Source: Pomphorhynchus laevis
Taxonomy: Eukaryota > Acanthocephala > Palaeacanthocephala > Echinorhynchida > Pomphorhynchidae
Direction: 5' to 3'
Assembly: GCA_012934845.2 (NCBI GenBank)
Contig: WNNJ02000537.1
Location: forward strand, 1-64,000
Length of the DNA stretch: 64,000 nt
Shown: positions 40,356 to 50,229 of the stretch, one piece after another
Layout: each line of letters begins with the position of its first letter
Numbering within the stretch: the stretch's first letter is position 1
The notes under the pieces: generated by a model
Told to the model about the DNA's origin: nothing
Database searches by the model: none
Seen by the model: only the letters and a program-made list of their open reading frames with translations
Translations under genes and position numbers: made by a program

Positions 40356-41740
40356 AACTTGGAAAACAGACTAAGACAGTAATCAAGTCTTAAGAAAATG
40401 AGAGAAAATGTGAGAGTCATACAAGAAGGGAAATCGATCAATCTACGAACTTGACGGATGTTGCGGAGTACTGAGGTAGGTGAGCGTACTTTATCTCCAA
40501 CGAAAGGTTTAAGTGAAAGTCGGTTGTCGAAATAAAACCCTAGGGAAACAAGATTGTCAACAATAGGAAGAATTGTAGAATTTAATGATACGGAGGGAAG
40601 TTCTAAGCCCAGGCATCGAGCAAGAGTCTACGTAATTTTGGATTTATTAGGATTCAGAGCAAGACGAAGAGAATAAAGATGATTGAAAATTGAGGCAAGA
40701 CAGTTGAAATCAGAAACACAAAGAGAATGAATACGATAAGCAGGTACATGATCACAGATGAGAAGGTCATCAGCCCTAATACGGAGCCTTGTAGAACACC
40801 GGACGGGATGGAACAGAGATAAGAAAGGGAAGACTTAGAATAGACGCGAAAAGTACTTTGATAAATATGAATAAAACCAAGCTACAGTGGGTAAAGAGAA
40901 GGCATAATCATGACGAAGACGACGGAGAAGAATTGAGTGATTGACGATGTCAAAAGCAGATGAGATATAACGAGAAACTATAACACTACATAATTTTTGA
41001 TCTCGTGAGATGAGTAAGTCGTTATAAACTTCAAGACATGCGATTTCAGTAAAATAATTAGAGCGAAAAGCAGCTTGGAAGGGACGACATAAGTGGGGGG
41101 AAAATATATATTTGCATTAACTTGCTTAAGAACGAGACGCTTAAGGAGTTTAGAGAGGATTGAGAGAAATTAGATAGAATGTGTCGAAAATAGTAATGAG
41201 GGTCGAGAGATTGTAATGGTAATAGTGAAGCAAATATTTTAAGCAAGTAAGTGTGAATTGGGTCAGAAGGAGAGGTTTTATAAGGTAATGACAGAAGAAC
41301 CGAAGAAACTTTATCAGACGAAACGGAAGGTGGAATAGCTTTGGAAGGGGAGTATTTAAATAGAAGAGTATACAAGGGGCATATGGGTAGAATGAAAAGT
41401 AAATTAGATAGCTTATATTGTAAAGAAAATTAATCCGGATTTATTTTAAGGGGTAGATGATCGTGAAAGAATTGAGTTTAAGATGTTCTAATGATATTTA
41501 GATTAGGAAAGAACTCGACTTGATTTCGCCAAAAAGAGTACGTTTAGAACGCATAATAATGAGATGGTAATAGCGGAGAAAAATGTAGAAAGCATGGATA
41601 TTTGGAGTGACTAAGTTGGCAGAACGTTTAAGAAAGCGATTAAACACACGAAAAGATTGACGGAGTGGACGCTTTGAAAGTCTAGAGTCGGAATCGAATC
41701 AAGGAATATTGCACAAGCGCTGAAACAAATGAACGACCTG
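40356..41740 (-). mobile_element. LINE family A, decayed reverse transcriptase part
   Basis: Homologous to the other family A copies over the linker and reverse transcriptase region: SSDKVSSVLLSLPYKTSPSD (about 41290) and, further on, complements of the YADD, fingers and thumb regions down to 40360. Many breaks; both ends are missing. Confidence 0.75.
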
Positions 41741-42059
41741 AATTCCATATTATAAGCGAGGCTTTATTAAAGCATTGATCAACGTTTTGAATCAACATTC
41801 AGCAAACAAAACGAATTTTTCAGCATATACAGAAAACTTTTGCTTTTTGAGCATATACTATCAGTGTTCATGTGCGTCTTCAACAATGATTGAATAACGA
41901 TACCTAGATCACATGTGAAAGAAACTAAGTAACCAAACAGGATCCCAACATATACCTAAAGTGCACTATACACTTACAAAACCGTGAGTGAGCACACTTA
42001 TCAAGACTTAGACAAATACCATTGTGATAACTCGTTTCGTGAATCACATTTAAAAAAGA

Positions 42060-42620
42060 AAGGATTTATTTTTGTGGCAAATGCGTGCCGGCGCAAGCTT
42101 AAATTACCATGAAGAAAAAAAACAAACAAAAATCTTAATCATGTTTCGAGAATGTGGGAACGGAGGAGGAATTTGGATGTGATAAAAAAGGGAGTGCGGC
42201 GGACGTCGAGAGGGAGCTAATACACGGCGAGTAGGGAGGCGACAAGAAAGGATCGGAGACCGCAGTTGTTGAAGTAATTGGAAACGTGGAGTAAGAGGAA
42301 ATGACGGGAACACAGCGATAGAGATGTAGGGCGAGTGTAGTCTACGAAAAGGATATTGATGAACGATGGGGAGTCGACAGCGACATGAATAAAATTGACG
42401 AGAAGGCGGAGTTAGATGTGGATGTTGTTAGTGGGCCAGGAGATTTTGACAAGATATGTGGATGTGTGGTGGAAGCGACGGAGACGTAAGAGCACTTGAA
42501 CGACGTAGTTAGTGATGCGTTATAGGGGTCGGATGATGGATTTTGAAAAATTGGCGAAAAGGCTGAGACAGTAATCGATTTAAGGGAAGATAATCGATGA
42601 AATAAGTAACATAAAGAACG
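42060..42620 (-). mobile_element. LINE family A, 3' end fragment
   Basis: The minus-strand sequence matches the last 500 bp of the 23.2-kb copy, including a thumb-derived frame and the tail GCATTTGCCACAAAAATAAA. It is a typical 5'-truncated insertion. Confidence 0.8.
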
Positions 42621-42624
42621 AAAG

Positions 42625-43375
42625 TCGATAAAGAGGTTGAATATATAATTGATATTAATATATGCTTCAGGATAATGATAATGATTAATATGTGCTTCCA
42701 AATGAATATATGCTTAAGGATCAATATTTCAATCACCTTGCAAGAAGTGATAATATGGAGGTAGAGTAAGGAGTATGTGAAGAGAAGAATGAGGTATGAG
42801 ATATATTTAGATGTGGGGATGAATAGGAAAAATGAGGTAAGGAAAAATGAGGTAAAATATGAAGTCCTTTACTGTTTGCATTGTTAGGAAGATGCAGATT
42901 AATTGAAGTTTTATCCGTAGTTAACGAAGGAGTGTGTGTGATTCAAAGACGAGATTCATAGATCCCGTCCTTGTATATCTATATTCATAGATATACAATT
43001 ACACCGTCACTAAAGATTTTTTGATCATAATGAATTGCAGTATAATGTGAATACCGATTTCAAAGTCCAGAACATTGCAAGTGAAAATACATGTCAAGAT
43101 TTTCAAGATGTACTAGTTAAAAATTGACTAGACTATACAAAGTTAAAAATTGTCTTATATATACATGCTATCTGTGTACAAAATTCAGTTAACTGATTAA
43201 AAATTACAAAGGAGCTCACATAACAGATTGAGTCAAACTATAGATCGATAAATTTAATTCAAATTAAACGAACAACTAATAAGCGCCGCTATACTAAGAC
43301 AGCAATAAATTCATGTTCTTAATCAAAGCTATCAAAGCTATCACAAATAAGATTGGACTTGACTCGTGATTAAAA
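42625..43375. other. spacer with short GAGGTAAGGAAAAAT repeats
   Basis: AT-rich with a few direct repeats near 42830-42870 (AAAAATGAGGTAAGG). A palindrome TATCTATA...TATAGATA lies near 42975. No coding feature. Confidence 0.35.
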
Positions 43376-45425
43376 CTGTGTGACTATGGAGGTTGGATGC
43401 GACTTTGATAATTGTGATGTCTGGACCACAATGTCGATACAGTCTAATAAATCCCCTCTTATTGCCAACAAACTTATTTGTGGGTTCTGCATAGCATAGC
43501 ACTGCTCTTACAAGGTTGATAATGATAAGCTATCGAATTCGATAACTGCCAAATTAAATAATCATTATTCCTATCAGATCACGAAGCGGAGTGTTAATAC
43601 GGAAGGTGTTCATTAAACTAACGATGAACTATGTTATACACAAGACACAAGATAGTGCAGCTCAACAGTGTCAGTTGGATCCACTTAATGCGTTATCACA
43701 TTCAAACGAATGGCATGACCGTCCTAGCCTAGCACAGGTTTGGAGAAGTAGACATAAATCAAAGTACAACAACATCAAGCGGTTGCCGTCTTGCGATTAT
43801 CGCAATTATGCAGACAAACAAGCATCGCCACAGTCAGTTACAAGAGTTTCACGTTATCGATACCGACAGTATACTCCACAATCCATATTAAATCGTTATC
43901 CTGCAAACAATTCGAATATAGATGTTCGAAAATATGTAATTACTCCGCAATTTTCGAGCCATAACCACTATCAAGATGACTCACTGATCAATTATTTGAG
44001 CACCAAGATAAACCTACCAACATTATCGACCTACGAGCAGAGGCGACAGCGGAATGTTCTTCACCTTCCAGACGGACATGTTAATGCGCCTGCACGACTC
44101 CGTCTTGCTTTTCGAGTCTATCACAGCTATCTCAAACATGATATCCGCCCCGCTCACTTCGTCTATTCTTGATTCCTATTGTGCTCTTCCCGGTCTCATC
44201 TCAACCTACTACGTACCAAATGCAACTCCTTATGACAACATAAAATTATCACTTCATTCAATTCAAAGTCTCTTTAGCATACTATAAACTCAATTATTTT
44301 CTCGCTCGTATTCGTCTTGCAACACAATCCCATGATTATTCGCCATTTCTCAATACCAAAGTATGCACGTTGCTCTCTTACAACCCTGTCTCCTTTCCAT
44401 ATCAATGTTACTCTCCTCGCCTTATCCTTCCGGAACTCTTTCATCTTTCCCGGTCTCACCTGCGAAGTATTATCTGTCCTTATGTCCTTGTGTAACAAAA
44501 CCTAACCTGCCGACCCTTGCCTATTCCCGTACTTAAATCTATATGTCATCGATATTCCATTTTCTCACCATCCTGTTAAACTCGTTTATCCGCAGTCATA
44601 TCTTCGCTTCACATTGGAAATCCGCCATTGTTTGTCCCTAGACAAGAAACAACCGCTTTACCCCACATTTCTTTCAAGCTATCGCCCTATTTTACTTCTC
44701 CCTACTCTTTCAAAGCTTTTAGAATGCTTTATCTTAATACAGATCAACGTTTATCTTTCTGCATCAAATCTGTGCCCTCCTTTCCAATCCGCGTTTCTCT
44801 CTAATCACTCCTCAGAAATCGCCGGCATGAAATTTTACAACGACCTACTCATTTCTCGTGGCAATGCTCTATATTATGCTCTAATCTTCTTCGACCTCTC
44901 CTCCGTCTTCGACATCGTTGACCACTATATCCTCCTGTCTCGCCTTCGTTATAATTGCAGCTTTTCTATCACCCTCGTAGCATGTTTTGCCTTATATCTA
45001 TCTAACCGTTCTTTTCGTGTCTGTTCAAATTTATCCTTCTCCTCTCCCATCTCTATTTTCTGCGGGGTCCCACAAGTTCAGTCCTAGTGACCTGCTTTTC
45101 TCTCTACTGCTTACCGATCTCTCTCCGTTTATCAAACCTTACTCCTTTAACATCATGTAATACGCTTATGACATTCTAATCTATGATCATGCACTCGCCC
45201 CTCGCATACCCGATGTCGGCTTTTCTGCCTTCAACTCTCGTTCTTCTATCGACAAACTTCTCTCCCATCTTCATCTCGTTCTAAACATAGACAAGGTCAA
45301 AATAATGTGGATTATTCTGCGTCAACATAGCATATCTTCTCCCACTGCATATTTTGCCTAATCAATCATCGAAATAGTCAACAATCTCACTTTTTTATGA
45401 ACATCGATAAACTTTACATCACACG
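43376..45425 (+). mobile_element. LINE family A, long decayed copy
   Basis: The 5' part encodes a PHD-like finger (VGCDFDNCDVWTTM...KLICGFCIA, about 43395-43500). The reverse transcriptase part follows: LSSYRPILLLPTLSKLLECF, FQSAFLSNHSSEIAGMKFYN, FFDLSSVFDIVDHYIL (44890-44940), then a damaged CGVPQ box and YAYD in place of YADD near 45165. The region in between is scrambled and the endonuclease is mostly missing. It ends near 45425. Confidence 0.8.
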
Positions 45426-45430
45426 AGAGA

Positions 45431-45688
45431 TTGTTCGCTTTTCAACAAAGATCTGATTCTAATACAAGTGTACCACCATGGCTAATAAGTGACGAGTTAG
45501 CTGTTCTCAAGAAACACGTAGTCGATAGTAAATATAGCCCGAAAACTGAGATTGTAAAACTAATTGAATGCAATCCAAAATTAATCATTCCGTTAATTTT
45601 GAAAATGCATCTATCTTATCATTTGAAAGTAACTTGTTATCTCGCATTATTCAAGAAGCGTATTTTACTAAAAAAGAACCTAATTTAA
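45431..45688 (+). mobile_element. short Ty3/Gypsy-like LTR-retroelement scrap
   Basis: The frame contains VPPWLISDELAVLKKHVV and YSPKTEIVKLIECNPKL, resembling the segment (PEWL...RHVR...KYDP...ELLEANP) at the 3' end of some Gypsy-group polyproteins. It is a fossil, broken and without visible LTRs. Assignment is tentative. Confidence 0.4.
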
Positions 45689-45838
45689 TGCTTAATAATA
45701 AATTCGATTACAACCTTAAATTAAATTATAATTAATTATTCCAATATTACATTATTTTAATTTTTTCAATTCGTTTGTTTTTTCTAATTATATTATTTTG
45801 TTTTGGTTTTGATTAAATTATAATTTATTATTCTACTT

Positions 45839-48080
45839 TTAAATTATTCTTATTATTAAATTCGTATTTTTTTTGTCACTTATCGTCCTGTCCCTACCCA
45901 GATGGAACCTATATCTAGTGCTCCAGTATTCATTCGAGAGGGCCTGTCTGGCTGAAGCAGAGAGATTAGGGAGGTTAAGCAGTTTCGCTAGGACCTTGAG
46001 TTTTGTCGGAGTGTTATTGTATATACGACCTTTATAGGTGGTCGATAAAATCGCGGTAGCTTGCGAAAAGAGGTAGGTATTAAAATCGGTCAGACTCTCA
46101 TTTCCAATTCGGGAGAAGAGTTGGATAGCCGCCTGAAAGAAAACCACACTGATCTGATCAAAGTGAAACATCCTTCGAAGCAACAAAATCTTCTAAATCC
46201 TCCAATGAATTAGGTCATGAGAGGTGGACAATTGCTGCCGCGATTGCTCCGTGCAGAGGGGTTTAAGCAACCACCTCGAGTGAAGCAGTAAAATGTCGAG
46301 GATAGAATTTGTAGATGTGCAATGAAAGGTAGGGAAAGGTGGTTTGTGAATAAGATAACCGTTCTTAGCTCTGCGAAGTGCTGCGTTGATCCAACGACCA
46401 GTTATGTCGTTAAAGTCTCCAAGTATCAAGTCATAGCCGCTGTCAATAATACCATCCAGGAGGTCACGGTTCTTGTGAATCTCCCCTGGACGAATGTAGA
46501 TATTGGCTAGACTGAGGCGTTTACCGTTCTTACTGAGTGAAACTACTAAACAAGACATGGCTGGACATGAATAGTTTAATAGGAGGGAGGATCTTAATGA
46601 GCGCTTAACTAAGGTCAAGAGTCCTTGAGAAGAAGATGAGTGAGGTGGGGTTATGTACGGAGTATAGTGGGAACAAATTTGCTTTGGGATAAATCGAGTA
46701 ATGTCCTGGGGGAGACGGATAGACCTCGTCTCCTGAAGGACTATAACATCTGCATCTCTACCAGATAAAAGTCTAAGGGCAGAAGCACCTCCCGAATTCC
46801 ACTGAAGGATATTCAGTGAAAAAGGCTCACGAGTACTCTGCATTGTGATGGATTAGTTGGATGGGGGATTGCCTACCTAGACAGAGCTAGGTGCAGGAAG
46901 GTTTGCCCTACCCGCCACTTGCCACGCCTGTAGTAGGAACTTGCACCTGGGCAGCATCTTTATTTCCCATTCGCTGTCTGACCCTAATCAGTTTTCCTAT
47001 CTTAATAGGCGGGACGGAATTTGCCGAATCCCATCCCCTCTTCTTTGACTCCGGAACGACGGAAGAGACTGGGACAGATGGATTCGTGCCAAATGCATTC
47101 AGGACCGTGAGAACTAACTTTTCTATTCTTCTATAAGTTATTTCGTTTTTGACGTCAATTGTGCGAATAATGTCTGAATCATCCATCCGCAAAGCAGCAG
47201 CCTGCACAAAGGACTGGAAAGGTTGAGTAGGCTTCATGAAAAGGTTTCTTTATTGTTTGAAGAAATGCACTTCCTGCCTCAGGCAGGATGGCTGCCACCG
47301 CAGTTCGAGCAGGAGGGGGGGCACAACGGTTGTTCGATGTAAGAGAATTGCAGCTAACAGAACTGCAAACCCTGCATGTAGGGTCCCACTGCAGCTGGAG
47401 CCCAGAGCCCCTATTTGTGACACCGGCTGCAGTGGGAGGTAAGTCAACTCGCCTCTTTCGGTTATGTCAAAACGTATATTAAACCCCATGAATGGGTTAG
47501 ATGATGACTTCGCCAAGCATTCTACCACATCTATCAAAGCGAAACAGAATCCAACCGAGATAGGGGAGCCATCTCTACCCACGATTGGCCAAAAATTTGT
47601 AATCTTAAAGGTTGACATGAGTGAATCTACATCATCCTTATCCAAAGCGCAAGGAAGTTCGTAATTTTTAAAGATGCGTGTATGGGCTTGAATAACAGTT
47701 GGCCATAATCTGCTAGGTTAGCGAAAAAAATATTCCGAATACTACTTAGCGAAATCGGCTGTGACGAATGACAATTTCACCTCGGATTGGTTAAGTTTCA
47801 CCGAATTAAAAAGAATTCTATTTTGAAGTAGCTTAGAAAAGGATCTCAAAAATACATTGTAAAGTTCGTGCTTTTTTATTGGTCGTATTACTTTTATAAA
47901 TACCAAGTTATACAATTTTGGGATGAAAGGAAGCACCTCCTTATCACCAGATGACAAAAATATTACTGACCTTATAGTTAGATCGTTGAGAAGCAGAACT
48001 TACTTGAACATTTACATCTTTAACTTGGATTTCGTTGAATTTAGCAGGAACATAGGAATCTTTTAAAAGCTCCGACATGT
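45839..48080 (-). mobile_element. I-like LINE family E: ORF1 and endonuclease, 3' truncated
   Basis: ORF1 begins near 48078 (MSELLKDSYVPAKFNEIQVK). It continues in broken frames (SSGDKEVLPFIPKLYNLVFI; DDVDSLMSTFKITNFWPIVG) to a CCHC knuckle (CSNCGGSHPA-GRKC, about 47315-47270) and a C-terminal part (47237-46908). ORF2 starts at 46843 with an APE endonuclease: LQWNSGGASALRLLSGRDAD, VIVLQETRSI, ILGDFNDITGRW, and SHDLIHW (decayed SDHLP box). About 110 residues of the following region remain (46186-45839), then it stops. A gag-like ORF1 with CCHC knuckles separates it from the PHD-bearing CR1 families. Confidence 0.82.
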
Positions 48081-48199
48081 TTTAATTTTGCTAAACACAA
48101 AGTACTTTGTTTTGTATTTTCTTTTCCTTGAAAGTAGAAATGCGGAGCACATCAGTGCTTGTATTTTTTGTATAAATGTTGAAAACACGAAATGTGTGA

Positions 48200-48265
48200 A
48201 ACATTTTATTGTAATCCTGATGATGATAACATGAGCTATCGAAATATAGAATTTTTTATCAAATA
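48200..48265 (+). ncRNA. possible hammerhead-like core
   Basis: CTGATGA (48217-48223) is followed by T, GATA/TATC able to form a 4-bp helix (48225-48228 with 48237-48240, loop of 8), and GAAA (48241-48244). The match to the core is exact, but no inverted arms were found and stem I is only weakly supported. It lies just upstream of the family E LINE start. Confidence 0.3.
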
Positions 48266-48524
48266 AAGGATATTTTTTCTGCTTTTCTGTTCCTGTAATA
48301 ACCATACATCTGAATTTAAGTGTCTTGCTTTTCTTTTTTGAATTAAAACAAGTTTTTTCGAATTCAGTGAAAATTTTAGATTCTGAAAATATTATCGTTG
48401 GTGTAAAGTAAGGACCCAATCATCCTTTTTTATTGTGTTTTGTGTACCTTCAAAAGTTGACAAAATCAAATATGTCATTTAAAATATTAAGAGGAATTTT
48501 TTTACGAATGGATAATTGCTTTGT

Positions 48525-48615
48525 ACATAAATGTACTAAAGTACATTTATGTATTTTAGTACATAAATACTTTAATGTACTAAAGTACATTTATGTATTA
48601 AAGTACATAAACATT
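48525..48615. repeat. tandem palindromic repeats
   Basis: The palindromic word AGTACATAAATGTACT and variants occur several times, alternating in both orientations (ACATAAATGTACTAAAGTACATTT... style). The whole 90 bp can fold on itself in many registers. Confidence 0.7.
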
Positions 48616-48619
48616 TACT

Positions 48620-49216
48620 TTATTAGAACGATATACTGTGCTGTTATAAATTAAAATTGACATGACAATTTGGAATAACTTGCCAATTGAAACGATGAAA
48701 ACGTTTCAGGAAAATATAAAACAAAGGATTTATATGAATATGCAACAGAATGGTAAAATTATCAAAAGAAAACTTTAACTTGGATGTTCATCCAGTACTT
48801 AGCAGATGATGATTTTCGCTGGAGGATGTTTCAAATATCGCTGTTAATATATTATTTTAATGAATTCTTAGTAAATTATTTGTGTAAACGTGATAGAAAC
48901 TAATAATTTTAGCCAGTGCGGTTTTTAATTATAAATTAGCAGAGAATCGAATTCATTATTAATGGGTTTATAAAATATTCTAAACGACCATGCGATGAAA
49001 TAATGCATGTTTTCAATATTTTATACGAGGATGCTTAGACTCATGTTACTTACTTTTATGTCTCTAAGCTACCATTACAAGAAGAGTCGAATCGTATTTA
49101 TTTATCATATAATTCATATTATAAATAAATATTTTGTTTCATTTAATATTTTATTAAATAAAATTCAATTTATTTTAAATTCGTATTTCAATTTCATTTT
49201 ATAAGGTTTTTACTAG
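48620..49216. other. TRMT112 upstream region
   Basis: AT-rich, no recognised gene. It presumably includes the TRMT112 promoter and 5' UTR. A LINE-like C-terminal scrap may lie near 48660-48790 (WNNLPIETMKTFQENIKQRI on the plus strand). Confidence 0.35.
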
Positions 49217-49396
49217 ATGAAATTATTATTACATAATATGTTAACATCCAACATTGTCAAAGGCGTTAAAACTGGATTTCCTTTGGGAATTACAGCGGAT
49301 AAAGTAATCGTGCAACAGAAAAATTTCAATGCCGATTTCATAAAATCCATTATGAAAAAGATTGACTGGCCTGTGTTTATTGATGCTGCAAAACAG
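49217..49396 (+). CDS. TRMT112: TRMT112 first exon
   Basis: TRMT112 is the small activating partner of several methyltransferases (tRNA, rRNA and release-factor enzymes). Sixty codons run from ATG 49217 to CAG|GTGTGA: MKLLLHNMLTSNIVKGVKTG, FPLGITADKVIVQQKNFNAD, FIKSIMKKIDWPVFIDAAKQ. This matches the human N terminus in length and sequence (MKLLTHNLLSSHVRGVGSRG, FNPNFVARMIPKVEWSAFLEAA). Reading on gives V then stop, so an intron is inferred at a place compatible with the family. The second half (Cys-rich zinc part, ending PNMLL-like) was not found in the next 300 bp, after which LINE sequence begins. Either the intron is long or the gene is cut. Confidence 0.85.
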
Positions 49397-49689
49397 GTGT
49401 GATTTTCACAAATATTTATTTCAAATCATATTTTGTTAAAGTAATTGCATTTTATCATTTTACCTTTTATATCCCGCGCCTTCTGCTTGATATTAACATT
49501 TCGGCTTGACATGCCTCTATAAAATATAAGCATGTCAATAGGAATTGATACTGCTGGTTTTATGTAAGGCAAACGAATATTGTGTGACCTGCTATGAGAA
49601 AAAACAGTATCAGTACAATTTTTAAAGCATACATATTTTAACGTATCCTATCAGTTTAGCCCAGCACATGAAAATACACATCTAAGATA

Positions 49690-49990
49690 ATTATTATTGT
49701 TATTGTTGTAAGGACTGCAGCCACGAAGGCTGTTTTCTCGCTCATAAAAGCATATTATACAATCCAAGAAATAGGTAAACGCTTAAACGATGATTTATCA
49801 CTGTATTCGATAACATATTGGGGAAGCTCGTTTCACACGCACTGCTCCATGTGCCAATCGAAGTATAGGATTACGACTGCCATAATATTAAGTAACTAAA
49901 CGTATAACCTATGTATCTACACCTCAAATAAACCTCAATTGTACCACTAGGGTAGCCATCACGTTTTCGAACCATGTGCTACATATTAAC
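49690..49990 (-). mobile_element. LINE 3' tail fragment
   Basis: On the minus strand, a Cys-free C-terminal-like frame around 49870-49800 (SRNPILRLAHGAVRVKRASP) is followed by noncoding sequence ending in ACAACAATAACAATAATAAT at about 49690. The terminal ACAATAATAAT run is typical of Jockey/CR1-type 3' ends. Confidence 0.5.
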
Positions 49991-50229
49991 GAGGTCCTAA
50001 TGTAGTTGAGATCTAACAATAGTCAAGCGGGAACATTGCAAAATATATTTGTACTTGAAAATAATCGCAAATGTAGATGAAAGCAATGACCGGAAGCAAT
50101 TTCAAATCAGGTACAGAGCACGGCGGGCAGTCGCACACCCTTGACTGGTGTGCATATATTATTATTATTATTATCAAGTTCAGACTTAGCCATAAGGCTT
50201 TAAGCCGATCACACAATACAGAAAAAAGA

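Noticed and set aside
47976-48078. First exon of an unknown host gene (MSELLKDSYVPAKFNEIQVK with GTAAGT)
   Set aside because: The following frames run into the gag-like ORF1 of the family E LINE, so it is better read as the start of that ORF1.
48063-48419. 118-codon minus-strand open frame
   Set aside because: Lys/Phe/Ile-rich, no motif, covers the upstream region of a LINE; typical of chance frames in AT-rich DNA.
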